From: Hymenobacter sp. CRA2
GTDB lineage: Bacteria; Bacteroidota; Bacteroidia; Cytophagales; Hymenobacteraceae
DNA: 64,000 bases
Direction: 5' to 3'
NCBI RefSeq assembly: GCF_002007105.1
Contig: NZ_MVBC01000014.1
Span: 83,521 to 147,520, forward strand
Positions 52,679-60,749 of the stretch are shown here, one piece after another (the stretch's first letter is position 1; each line of letters begins with the position of its first letter). The notes beneath the pieces are model-generated. The model did no database searches and was not told the DNA's origin. It worked only from the letters and a program-made list of their open reading frames with translations. The translations under genes were made by a program, and so were the position numbers.

Positions 52679-52777
52679 GATGCTTTAGGAAAAAGGTGAA
52701 AAAGAAGCAACTGACAACGGAACCCTACTGCGGTTCGGCAAGCGAATGAATGGTAGGTGACACGAGGCAACTTGCCT
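52679..52777 (-). promoter_or_regulatory. Conserved cold-shock mRNA leader (copy 1)
   Basis: About 99 bases before the ATG closely match the leader of the second cold-shock gene (54652-54749), including AGGCAACTTGCCT (plus strand) and GTTGTCAGTTGCTT (minus strand). Conservation outside coding sequence suggests an RNA element that controls translation or stability. A possible -7 box, TACGTTTA, lies at 52794-52787 on the minus strand. The rest of the gap up to 53046 shows nothing else. Confidence 0.65.
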
Positions 52778-53046
52778 TAAACGAAGTAAACGTACGCCTT
52801 TTATTTGAACTTCCTACAAACTGGAAAACCAAAATTACTCAGCATCGAGTACGGCCGGCTAACGGAGGGCTGGCGGATTAAGTTCATTTGGTGCCCTTGC
52901 CACCCACAAATCCAGCTTATTTCACGGCTATGCGCCTTCTTTTCTTGGGGCTAATCCTTTAGCGAGCAGGCTCTATCCCGTTACCGTAAACCTCTCAAGG
53001 CATTCTAGTTGCTGACGATGGCGTAGCTTCTCTCCTAGCCCCACCG

Positions 53047-53427
53047 TCAGACCAGGTCGCTTCTCGTGGGGACTTCGGTAAATGTCAGCCGGTTGCCGAA
53101 GGGGTCCACCACTTCCATTTCCAGGGCCTGTGGGTTCCAGTCAGGCGCGTGCAGGCTGGGGCGGTTGTAGCGGTATTCCTGCTGCTGCAGGTGGCGGTGG
53201 TACTCCGCTAGCCCTGCCACATCGACGATGCGCACGCGGGCACCGGGGCAACAATCGCCGTGGTGCTCCGAAAGGTTGAGCACGACATTGTCCCGCGACA
53301 CCTGCACGTACGCCGGCGCATTGGCCGGTTGATCAGCCCAGTCTACCGCGAAGCCCAGCCAGTCGACATAGAACTCCAGGGCTTTGGCGTAATCGAAGAT
53401 GCGCAGGACGGGAACAACGGTGGGCAT
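53047..53427 (-). CDS. Glyoxalase/VOC superfamily protein
   Basis: This 126-residue protein has the VOC pattern: PVLRIFDYAKALEFYVDWLGFAVDW, then RDNVVLNLSEHHGDCC and EMEVVDPFGNRLTFTE. It resembles the bleomycin-resistance-type and glyoxalase-like proteins. The expected metal ligands are partly visible (His, Glu), but the substrate is not known. ATG at 53427 is preferred over a TTG two codons earlier. Confidence 0.85.
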   Translation of the reverse strand: MPTVVPVLRIFDYAKALEFYVDWLGFAVDWADQPANAPAYVQVSRDNVVLNLSEHHGDCCPGARVRIVDVAGLAEYHRHLQQQEYRYNRPSLHAPDWNPQALEMEVVDPFGNRLTFTEVPTRSDLV

Positions 53428-53736
53428 GACCAAGACGGAGTTAAGCAGCGGGCAAGTTAGGAGGCCGTTGATTCATTTGGTGTAGATACTCGCCGGGTGC
53501 AGCAGCACTGGTCTGGTGTTTTCGAGCTCCGGCCAGCAGTAATAAAAAGGGCCTTTTTAATAGCCCTGCATGAGCAACGAGCGTATAGCAACTAATTACA
53601 CTTTGAAATACAAAGTTCTTTATTCTACTTTGCAGCACCTTAGCTCCAGAAGCTTGTAACTACACCTTCCTGCTCCTACCCAAAGGGTAATAACCACGCT
53701 TTCAACCACTTCCTTTCACTGCCAACCCGTACTACT
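53428..53736. other. Intergenic region with no supported gene
   Basis: A 309-base divergent gap. TACTTTGC-like sequence near 53625 might be part of the promoter for the gene at 53737, but spacing departs from the consensus. A 65-codon frame on the minus strand (53441-53638) is not supported. Confidence 0.4.
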
Positions 53737-54309
53737 ATGACCCCGCGCGTCAAAAACCTCGTTCGTCTTGCGCTGGCCACGGCCCTTATTCTGCTGGTAC
53801 CCGCAGTAGCCATGCAGTTCAGCCAGGAAGTCAACTGGACCGCTTTTGATTTCATATTTGCCGGCGCCATGATTTTCGGCACGGGGCTGGCTTACGAGCT
53901 GGTGGTGAATGGCAAAGGCAGCCTTGCCTACCGGCTGGGCGTGGGGGCGGCGCTGGCGGCAGCGTTTCTGCTGGTGATGGTAAACGGGGCCGTCGGCATC
54001 ATCGGCAGCGAGCATAACCCCGTCAACCTGCTGTTTGCCACCGTGCTGCTCATTGTCATCGTTGGGGCCGCCATGGCGCGTCTGCGGCCGCTGGGTATGG
54101 CTCGCACGATGGTGGTGGCCGCCCTGGCGCAGCTCCTCGTCCCGGCAGTCGGGCTACTGATCTGGCACATGGATTTCACGGCCGATGTCCGCAAGGGCTT
54201 GGTAGCCAATTTGCTCTTCGTGGGGCTGTGGGCCGGCGCGGCCGTGCTGTTTCGCCGCGCCAATGGCAGCTCACCCGGCTCAAGCCCTATGGTTTCCCAC
54301 GCCGCTTGA
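53737..54309 (+). CDS. Hypothetical membrane protein
   Basis: This 190-residue protein has about six hydrophobic helices (LALATALILLVPAVAM, AFDFIFAGAMIFGTGLAYEL, GVGAALAAAFLLVMVNGAVG, LLFATVLLIVIVGAAMARL and later ones). No family was recognised. It is convergent with the second cold-shock gene, and a shared bidirectional terminator lies between them. Confidence 0.7.
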   Translation: MTPRVKNLVRLALATALILLVPAVAMQFSQEVNWTAFDFIFAGAMIFGTGLAYELVVNGKGSLAYRLGVGAALAAAFLLVMVNGAVGIIGSEHNPVNLLFATVLLIVIVGAAMARLRPLGMARTMVVAALAQLLVPAVGLLIWHMDFTADVRKGLVANLLFVGLWAGAAVLFRRANGSSPGSSPMVSHAA

Positions 54310-54402
54310 CGGCCGGCCCTTGAAGCTGCTGCGGCAGTGCGTCCGCCCTGCACTGTCAGCCCTGATACTCTTATAGCCCAACTGCTGTGGCTGATACAAG
54401 GC

Positions 54403-54446
54403 CAACAAAAAAGCAGCCCACCGGATGGCGGGCTGCTTTTTTGTTG
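54403..54446. terminator. Bidirectional intrinsic terminator
   Basis: Perfect 17-base arms (54403-54419 and 54430-54446; core AAAAAAGCAGCCC) with a ten-base loop. T-runs occur in both directions, so it can end both the membrane-protein and cold-shock transcripts. Confidence 0.92.
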
Positions 54447-54459
54447 ACGGCGGGAGGGC

Positions 54460-54651
54460 TTAGGCCCGGCGCACGTTGACGGCGTTCAGGCCCTTGCGGC
54501 CCTGCTCTACTTCGAACTGAACCGCGTCGTTGTCGCGAATTTCGTCGATGAGGCCGGTAACGTGGACGAATACGTCCTGGCCGGTGGTAGTGTCGTTGAT
54601 GAAACCAAAGCCTTTGATTTCATTGAAGAATTTTACGGTTCCTGTTGACAT
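54460..54651 (-). CDS. Cold-shock protein, CspA family (copy 2)
   Basis: This 63-residue protein is nearly identical to copy 1 (TGTVKFFNEIKGFGFINDTT). The RNP1 and RNP2 motifs are intact and the C-terminus RKGLNAVNVRRA differs by one residue (copy 1 has KV). The same conserved leader precedes it. Duplicate cold-shock genes with matched leaders suggest gene-dose or condition-specific expression. Confidence 0.97.
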   Translation of the reverse strand: MSTGTVKFFNEIKGFGFINDTTTGQDVFVHVTGLIDEIRDNDAVQFEVEQGRKGLNAVNVRRA

Positions 54652-54749
54652 GATGCTTTAGGAAAAGTGTGAAAAGAAAGCAACTGACAACGGAACGCTA
54701 CGGTGATTCTGCAAGCGAATGATGGTAGGTGACACGAGGCAACTTGCCT
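54652..54749 (-). promoter_or_regulatory. Conserved cold-shock mRNA leader (copy 2)
   Basis: It aligns with the leader of copy 1 over about 98 bases with scattered substitutions. AGGCAACTTGCCT (plus strand) marks the 5' end of the conserved block, and similarity fades beyond it. Confidence 0.65.
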
Positions 54750-55180
54750 GAAAAGAAATAGTAACCGGAAGCACGGCGACTGACAAGCCCGGTTGCGGGA
54801 GGGTGCGGCGACTGGCAGCGAGTTACAAGTGGGCTAACGGGCCTGGCCTATACTAAGTTCAAAGTCGACTTAAATAAAGTAAAATATACTTCCGGATGTA
54901 TAGCATTTGCTACTTCTAACGCCCTTCTGCTAAGCAGAGTAAGGCCGCTCAAAAAAAGCGCATTTTTCGGCCACTCAGCCCAGCCCGCGCTGCTCCTTCA
55001 CCCTTCCGCCATCGGCGTAGGTGATCTATCCCTATCGTAACATTGAGTTGCTTGCGCAGGATGATGACAGGGTCGGGCAGCACCGGTGCCCCATGCCGCC
55101 GGGTGAGCCGCCGGACACCTCGGCCGGGCGGTTTGCGTAAGCACAGCGTACCGATTTGCCGCCCTGTACCGCGCCCGACC
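54750..55180. other. Intergenic region upstream of the ion channel gene
   Basis: A 431-base gap between divergent genes. An AT-rich stretch (54840-54950) probably holds the cold-shock promoter; the exact box is unclear. Frames within it appear spurious. Confidence 0.4.
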
Positions 55181-56011
55181 ATGAATAACCGTCCCCGCGA
55201 AACCGCTCCGCGTTGGAAACAAGCCGCTTTCCGCGTCATCTTTGAATCGGACACGCGGGCGGGGCAGGCCTTCGACATAGCGCTGCTGGTGGCTATTGCG
55301 CTGAGCGTGCTGACCGTGATGCTGGAGAGCGTGCACCGCATTGCCGTGTCCTACGGGGCAGCTCTGCGCGTGGTGGAGTGGGTGTTTACGGGGCTGTTTA
55401 TCATCGAGTACCTGGCGCGGCTGCTGGTGGTGCGCCGGCCGCTGGCCTACGCTCTGAGCTGGCTGGGCATCATCGATTTTCTGGCCATCGTGCCCACGCT
55501 GGCGTCCTTGATACTAGCCGGCAGCCGCTACCTGCTGGTTATTCGCACGCTGCGGCTGCTGCGGGTGTTCCGCATCTTTAAGCTGGGGCAGTTCATCGGT
55601 GAGGGCGAGTTCATCCTGGGTGCTTTGCGCGCCAGCCGCTTCAAGATCTTGGTGTTTCTGAGCTCGGTCATCACGCTGGCCGTGGTGGTGGGCACGCTGA
55701 TGTACGTGGTGGAAGGCGGGCAAAACGGCTTCACCAGCATCCCCAAAAGCATCTACTGGGCCATCGTGACGATGACCACGGTGGGGTACGGCGACATTTC
55801 GCCGGCCACGGTGCTGGGCCAGACGCTGGCTTCGGTGCTGATGATCATGGGCTACGCCATCATTGCCGTGCCCACCGGCATCGTATCGGCCCAGATGGTG
55901 CTGCCCACCGCCAGCCGACCCGCTTACAAGCAGGCCGTGTGCCACGTGTGCCAGGCCGCTGGCCACCGCGACGACGCGGAGTATTGCTGGCGCTGCGGCG
56001 AGAAATTGTAG
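55181..56011 (+). CDS. Voltage-sensor-type potassium channel with zinc ribbon
   Basis: This 276-residue channel has helices S1-S4, with S4 carrying evenly spaced Arg (VIRTLRLLRVFRIFKLG), a pore loop with the selectivity filter TTVGYGD, and S6 (VLMIMGYAIIAVPTGIV). Near the C-terminus two C-x-x-C knuckles (CHVCQAAGH, CWRCG) form a likely zinc ribbon, unusual for such channels. It should allow voltage-dependent potassium flow. ATG at 55181 removes unlikely upstream residues. Confidence 0.9.
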   Translation: MNNRPRETAPRWKQAAFRVIFESDTRAGQAFDIALLVAIALSVLTVMLESVHRIAVSYGAALRVVEWVFTGLFIIEYLARLLVVRRPLAYALSWLGIIDFLAIVPTLASLILAGSRYLLVIRTLRLLRVFRIFKLGQFIGEGEFILGALRASRFKILVFLSSVITLAVVVGTLMYVVEGGQNGFTSIPKSIYWAIVTMTTVGYGDISPATVLGQTLASVLMIMGYAIIAVPTGIVSAQMVLPTASRPAYKQAVCHVCQAAGHRDDAEYCWRCGEKL

Positions 56012-56215
56012 CGGCCTGAACGAAAAGCCTGCCCCGGCTGCCCGGGCGCGGGCCCACCGCCTCACCCGGCCCCGATGCCGGCCCCCGCGTCCTTTATGCG
56101 GTCTGGTTTGCATATTGAACGCTGGTAACCCGCCGCTTGGCCGGCGAACCGAAATGGCATCCGCCCGATATGGCCCATTCGCTGCCGGCCGGCTTCTCCG
56201 CCTTGTCTCTTGATC

Positions 56216-57223
56216 ATGCCCGAGCCCACCCCTGCCTTCCCCTCCGACCCGCTCTGCCTGCGCGTGCTGGTCGACGATGCCGACCTCGACGCCGCTTACC
56301 CGGTGCTGACGGCGGAAATTTACCAGGCCCTGCACCAGGACGGCCACACCCGACTGGAGCTGGCCGTGACTCTCGACGCGGCCGAACCCGCCGCCGTCCC
56401 GCTGCCGGGCACGGCGCTGCGCATCTGTGCCGGCTACGGCGCCGCCGACGCGGTGCTTTTCGACGGCACCGTGGCTACCTACGGGCTGCAAAGCGGCCCC
56501 GACCAGGACCTGCGCCTCGTGCTGACGGCTACCCAGCCCGCCGCTCCCGCGCCCGACGACGCCGAGCCGGTGCTTTCCCTGAGCTACGGCGACGCCCTGC
56601 TCGACTTCGCGGTGGAGCTGGACGCCCGGGCCGGCCTGCGGGGTGCGGTGCGCTTTCCGGGCAGCGCCCTGGCCCGGCCCGGCGTGTGGCTGGCGCTGAG
56701 CGGCCTGCCCCGGCATTTCAACGGCCCGGCCTATGTGACGGCCGCCACCCACACGCTGGCCGAGGGTGGCTGGCAGACCAGCGCCCAGCTGGCTCCGCTG
56801 CCCGAACCTGCCCCGCCGACGGCCCCTGTCCGGCAAGCCGGCCTAACCACGGCGGGCCGCTTTGCTCTGGCCCTCGACGACCAGCGCTGCCTTACGGTAA
56901 GCACGCCCGGCGGCCAGCAGCTCGTGCTCGATGACGACGCGCGCACCATCACCCTCGTCGACAGCAACGCCAACCGGGTGCTGCTCTCCCCCGACGGCAT
57001 TCGGCTGGACAGCAGCGCTGACCTGCAACTGCACGCTCGCGGGCACCTGGAGTTGCGGGCGGCCTCCTGCACTCTGGCCGCCGATAGCGGCGACCTGCAG
57101 CTGCAGGGCCTAAACGTAGCTGCCGCCGCCCAAATGCAGCTGAGCCTTAGCGGGGCTATAGCCGCCAGCCTATCGGCCACCGGCCAGACCACCGTCAAGG
57201 GCGCCCTGGTAACGATTAATTAA
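56216..57223 (+). CDS. Compact VgrG-like spike protein without OB fold
   Basis: The protein has 335 residues. The N-terminal 75 residues (LRICAGYGAADAVLFDGTVATYGLQS) and residues 120-195 (LSLSYGDALLDFAVELDA, GLPRHFNGPAYVTAATHTL) resemble parts of the gp27-like domain of Bacteroidota VgrG spike proteins. The C-terminal 110 residues (LVDSNANRVLLSPDGIRLD and a repetitive strand region ending KGALVTIN) resemble the VgrG beta-prism. Full-length VgrG proteins are near 600 residues; the middle of the gp27 region and the whole OB-fold region are missing. The PAAR gene follows 163 bases later. Spikes of this kind tip T6SS or contractile injection systems. No tube or sheath genes are in the window. Confidence 0.7.
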   Translation: MPEPTPAFPSDPLCLRVLVDDADLDAAYPVLTAEIYQALHQDGHTRLELAVTLDAAEPAAVPLPGTALRICAGYGAADAVLFDGTVATYGLQSGPDQDLRLVLTATQPAAPAPDDAEPVLSLSYGDALLDFAVELDARAGLRGAVRFPGSALARPGVWLALSGLPRHFNGPAYVTAATHTLAEGGWQTSAQLAPLPEPAPPTAPVRQAGLTTAGRFALALDDQRCLTVSTPGGQQLVLDDDARTITLVDSNANRVLLSPDGIRLDSSADLQLHARGHLELRAASCTLAADSGDLQLQGLNVAAAAQMQLSLSGAIAASLSATGQTTVKGALVTIN

Positions 57224-57311
57224 GGTCTGCCAGTAGCTGAACGCACGTTCTGACGCCTCTCAGACGCCATGCCGAGCGGTTGCAGTACACCTCTCCGAGG
57301 GCCTGCCGCAC

Positions 57312-57343
57312 GATGTAGCGCCGCAAGGTTGCGGCGCTACATC
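57312..57343. repeat. Perfect 15-bp inverted repeat
   Basis: Arms GATGTAGCGCCGCAA and TTGCGGCGCTACATC surround two bases. It lies in the gap between the VgrG-like and PAAR genes and resembles dispersed palindromes common in this group. It could also act as a processing or attenuation hairpin. Confidence 0.7.
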
Positions 57344-57386
57344 ATCCTGACAGCCGCCCCTTCCCACTCAAAAACCTCTTTCGCCA

Positions 57387-57659
57387 ATGCCACCTGCCGC
57401 CCGCCTCACGGACATGCATACCTGCCCCATGCAGACGCCCGCTTTCCCTGCCTCCATTCCGCACTTCGGCGGCCCTATTTTGGGGCCGGGCTGTCCCACG
57501 GTGCTGATCGGCGGCCTGCCCGCCGCCCGCCTGGGCGACCAGGCCACGTGCGTCGGCCCACCCGATAGCATCATCAACGGCTCGGCCACGGTGCTGATCG
57601 GCGGGATGCCAGCCGCCCGCATGGGGTTCTTCTTCCAAACGGGCGGATTTACACGCTAA
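57387..57659 (+). CDS. PAAR-domain spike-tip protein, 3' end replaced by a transposon
   Basis: This 90-residue protein has three PAAR-type repeats (AARLTDMHTCPM, GPGCPTVLIGGLPAARLGD, GSATVLIGGMPAARMG), which form the cone at the tip of a VgrG spike. After residue 79 the expected continuation (usually D-x-x-A-H-G-G) is absent. Instead the frame enters the 38-base terminal repeat of a Tn3-family transposon at 57623, and the TAA inside the repeat's TAAG end stops it. So the last 12 residues (GFFFQTGGFTR) are transposon-encoded. The protein may be non-functional or capped. Confidence 0.85.
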   Translation: MPPAARLTDMHTCPMQTPAFPASIPHFGGPILGPGCPTVLIGGLPAARLGDQATCVGPPDSIINGSATVLIGGMPAARMGFFFQTGGFTR

Positions 57660-57660
57660 G
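57623..57660 (+). repeat. Left terminal inverted repeat of the Tn3-family transposon
   Basis: Exactly 38 bases, starting GGGGTTCTTC and ending ACACGCTAAG, as in the canonical Tn3-family ends (GGGG outer, TAAG inner). It contains the stop of the PAAR frame and of tnpA. Confidence 0.85.
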
Positions 57661-60640
57661 CCATCGGGTCGTTGGGATGGCGGAGCGGGCGGCGGTGCAA
57701 CGGGTCGAGGTGGGCCGGGTTGGCAAAGGAGTATTTACCGAGCCGGTTGATGTGCTCGTAGCGGCTGGGCGATAAGTATTCGAAGTGCGCTTCCTCGACC
57801 GGGTACCCTTCGGCGCGCAGCTGCTGGAGGACCTCCTGCATGTAGACCGTGTTCCAGAGCAGCACGCAGTTGGTGAGCAGCGTCAGGCAGCGCGCCGCTT
57901 CGGCTTGGGCCTCCTGCTGCTTGCGCCGGATGACGCCCTCGCTGCCAAACCAGAGCCAGGCGCGCAGCGCGTGCAGCTCTTCGCCCTTGTTGAGCTGGGC
58001 ATGGATGCGCTGGCGTAGGGGCTGGCTTTGTAAATAGCGCAGAATGAATCGGGTCTTGACGAGCTGGCCGTAGGCCTGCAGCACGTAGGTCAGGTGGTTT
58101 TGCCGGGGGTAGGCCTGGAGCTTGCCGATGAAGAGCGACGCCGTGACGCGTCCGGATTTGATGGAGCCGGCCAGGCGCAGCAGCTCGTCCCAGTGCCGGC
58201 GGATGTAGTCCGGGTTGAGCGTGCCCGTGAACTTGAGGCCGGGATAGACCCAGTCCTGGCCCCGGATTTTGTAGAGCCGCTGGTCGGCCAGGTCGCGCAT
58301 GCGGGGGCAGAAAAACAGGCCCAGCAGGTCAAACAGGGCGAAAATGAGGTCCGAGTAACCGGCCGTGTCAGTCGTGTGCTCGGCAATGGCCAGGTCGGTT
58401 TCGTTGTCGACGATTTCGTCCAGCACCACCGTGGCATCGCGCAGCGTGGCCGGCACCACCTTGCTGCCGTACTGGGCGTACTGGTCCGAGGAATGGGTTT
58501 GCATCGTTACGCCCCGCCCGGTGCCGAAGTACGTGGGCAGGGCGCGGGCGTTGCGCACCTTGCCGCTGACGGCGAAGCGCTGGCCATCCGACGAGGAGAA
58601 GGTGCCGTCGCCCCAGTAGGCGGCCAGCCACTGGCGGTGGTGCTCGTTGACCAGCAGGGTATTGGCCGCTTTCAGCGTGTCTTCGCGCAGGTAGTTGGTG
58701 GCCGTCCACCACAGCGACTGGTACGGCAGCGCGGCGCTGCGGGCCATGTCCGCGAGGGGAATGTTGCAGCCCGTGGCCAGCAGCGTCGCCAGCAGCCGCG
58801 TGTCGTGCTCGTCGCCGCGCGGGGCGTGTTCCAGCCCGGGCAGGTGCGCCGTAAAGCCCAGCCACGCGTTGACTTCGACCAGGATGTCGGTCAAGTCCAC
58901 GGCCGGCAGGCGGCGGCCGATTTCCTGCTGCAGGGCCTGGGCCCCGGCGGGCACCTCTTCGGCGGCCGGCCGCGTCACCACCAGCTCGCCATCTTCTAAG
59001 CGCACATCGCCGCCGGCATCGAGGAGCGTTTGCATCGGTCCCAGCAAGTCGGCCAGCTCCTGCAGGCGCTCGGCGAGTCGGTCCGTGGTCACGGGCGGCA
59101 AGCCCAATTGGGCGCACAGCTCGGGGCGGGCCTGCTCCCACTCCGCGGGTGGGATGAGGTAGCTGCTCAAGTCGGCGTAGCGGTGCGATGGGGCCACGTA
59201 CACGTCGCCCGAGCGCAGCCGCTCGCGCAGCGTGGCCAGCACGGCCAACTCGTAGGCCGGCCGCTGCTGCTCGGCGCTCAGCTGGTCCCCGAGCACGAAC
59301 TTGCGCCAGGTCGGTTTCAGGAAGCCGGTTGGGGCCTGCTCGGGCAACTTACGGCGCCGGCCCGCCTGCAACTCGTTGACCAGTTGCAAAGCATCCCCAA
59401 AGTCGTCGCCCCCAAAGCCCTGCCGAAACCCTAGCTGGTCCAGCAGCCGGGGCGTAAACTGCTTGAAGAGCGGGTAGCGCTTGGCCAGGAAACTCAGGTG
59501 CGAGTGACGGGTCGGGTAGAGCATCGTTTGCACCGCTTCCCAGGCCAGCACCAACTCCTCCCGCGGCACTTGGGCGTAGATGCTGGGCCGCACCTGCCCG
59601 GCCGGGGTCTGGTCTTCGTCGAGCACGATTTTCACGGCTTGGGCCAGCGTGCGCAGGGCCGTGTCCTTGGCCGCCACCACCTGCTGCTGGTACTGGTCGT
59701 GGGCGCGGCGGGCTTTGGCCAGGCTCTGTTCCCAAATGGCATCCAACATCCCGAGTACCTCGTCGGTCAGCGTCAGGTAGCTCTCGCGCAGAAAGGCGAC
59801 GAGCACGGGGTAGCGTTTGGCGGCCGGCAAGCGCTCCAGGTGCCGGTTCGAGCGGCTGCGGGCCAGCAAGGCCAGGCGTTTTTGCCGGTTCGGATGCAGC
59901 CCGCTCACGTCCCAGCCCGCCACCCCCAGGCCATCGAGGTAGCGCAGTTTGTCCAAGGCCGTGGCGATGGCCGCCGGATTGCTGGCCGTGGCCGGCTGCA
60001 CCAGCCAGCGGTGCCGCGTCAGGTGACGCCCCGCTTCGGGCAGCAGCAGGGCATCCAGCTGCTGACGCACCTCCGCCGTGAGCAGGGACGCCAAGCGACG
60101 GTACGTTTCCTGGGTGGCCAACTCGCTGATGCCCCCGACCAGGCGTTCCAGCGTGCCGATGGCCGGCCGCACGATGCGGGCCTGGTGCAGCTTCAGGCAC
60201 GTCATGGCCAACAGCGCCCGTTCGCCGTCGTGCTCCAGGGCGCGCTCCACCAGCCACGGCTCCAGCCAGGCGGCATCCAACGGCTCCCACTTTCGATACC
60301 CTAGGTGCAGCAGCACGGCGCTGAAATGGTCGCTGCGGGTTTGTTGCCGCGCCCCGTAGTCAGCGAGGAGCACGGCGTCCGTCGTCAGCTGGGCGGCCAC
60401 AAAGGCCACAGCTTCGGGCGGCAGCTGGCGCGCCCAGCCCTCGGGCAGAAAGCCCATCAGCCGCAACACGCCCAGTTGCACGGCCAGGCCCAGCCGGTTG
60501 GCCGCACCGCGGAATGGGAGCAGAAACGTGCGGTCCGCTTCGGTCAAGTGGAAGTGCTGGCGGATGTCGGCTTCGAGCAGCGTGGCGGGCACGGTCTGGT
60601 AGCGCAGGCGCTCCGGGGCCGTGAGAAAATCCTGCGGCAT
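57656..60640 (-). CDS. tnpA: Tn3-family transposase TnpA
   Basis: This 994-residue DDE transposase has the usual Tn3-family length. YWGDGTFSSSDGQRFAV carries the first catalytic Asp, QTHSSDQYAQYGSKV the second and the C-terminal ALRAWLWFGSEGVIRRKQQEAQ region the Glu helix. NAHLDPLHRR-like sequence ends the protein. It catalyses replicative, cointegrate-forming transposition. Its stop lies in the transposon's left terminal repeat, so it runs toward that end, as in Tn3-type elements. Confidence 0.96.
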   Translation of the reverse strand: MPQDFLTAPERLRYQTVPATLLEADIRQHFHLTEADRTFLLPFRGAANRLGLAVQLGVLRLMGFLPEGWARQLPPEAVAFVAAQLTTDAVLLADYGARQQTRSDHFSAVLLHLGYRKWEPLDAAWLEPWLVERALEHDGERALLAMTCLKLHQARIVRPAIGTLERLVGGISELATQETYRRLASLLTAEVRQQLDALLLPEAGRHLTRHRWLVQPATASNPAAIATALDKLRYLDGLGVAGWDVSGLHPNRQKRLALLARSRSNRHLERLPAAKRYPVLVAFLRESYLTLTDEVLGMLDAIWEQSLAKARRAHDQYQQQVVAAKDTALRTLAQAVKIVLDEDQTPAGQVRPSIYAQVPREELVLAWEAVQTMLYPTRHSHLSFLAKRYPLFKQFTPRLLDQLGFRQGFGGDDFGDALQLVNELQAGRRRKLPEQAPTGFLKPTWRKFVLGDQLSAEQQRPAYELAVLATLRERLRSGDVYVAPSHRYADLSSYLIPPAEWEQARPELCAQLGLPPVTTDRLAERLQELADLLGPMQTLLDAGGDVRLEDGELVVTRPAAEEVPAGAQALQQEIGRRLPAVDLTDILVEVNAWLGFTAHLPGLEHAPRGDEHDTRLLATLLATGCNIPLADMARSAALPYQSLWWTATNYLREDTLKAANTLLVNEHHRQWLAAYWGDGTFSSSDGQRFAVSGKVRNARALPTYFGTGRGVTMQTHSSDQYAQYGSKVVPATLRDATVVLDEIVDNETDLAIAEHTTDTAGYSDLIFALFDLLGLFFCPRMRDLADQRLYKIRGQDWVYPGLKFTGTLNPDYIRRHWDELLRLAGSIKSGRVTASLFIGKLQAYPRQNHLTYVLQAYGQLVKTRFILRYLQSQPLRQRIHAQLNKGEELHALRAWLWFGSEGVIRRKQQEAQAEAARCLTLLTNCVLLWNTVYMQEVLQQLRAEGYPVEEAHFEYLSPSRYEHINRLGKYSFANPAHLDPLHRRPLRHPNDPMA

Positions 60641-60705
60641 GGGTTATCAAAAAGGGTCGGCAAAACCACCCGCGTTTTTCGGGGCGGGAAGGCCGATTTT
60701 ACGCC

Positions 60706-60740
60706 TCGAAAAGTAGCTTTGCAAAGGAGTTCCTTTTCGA
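60706..60740. promoter_or_regulatory. Candidate res subsite overlapping a promoter
   Basis: TCGAAAAG (60706-60713) and CTTTTCGA (60733-60740) form an inverted repeat, the size of a serine-resolvase subsite. Between them is TAGCTTTG (60714-60721), matching TAnnTTTG. It lies in the divergent gap between tnpA and the resolvase. Resolvase binding here would also control transcription. The assignment is by position and symmetry only. Confidence 0.55.
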
Positions 60741-60749
60741 TAGCCCAGA

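Noticed and set aside
53441..53638. A 65-codon minus-strand frame
   Set aside because: There is no domain, the context is intergenic, and no start or terminator supports it.
56216..57659. A complete T6SS or contractile injection locus
   Set aside because: Only a VgrG-like and a PAAR gene are present; no sheath, tube or baseplate genes were seen within the window.
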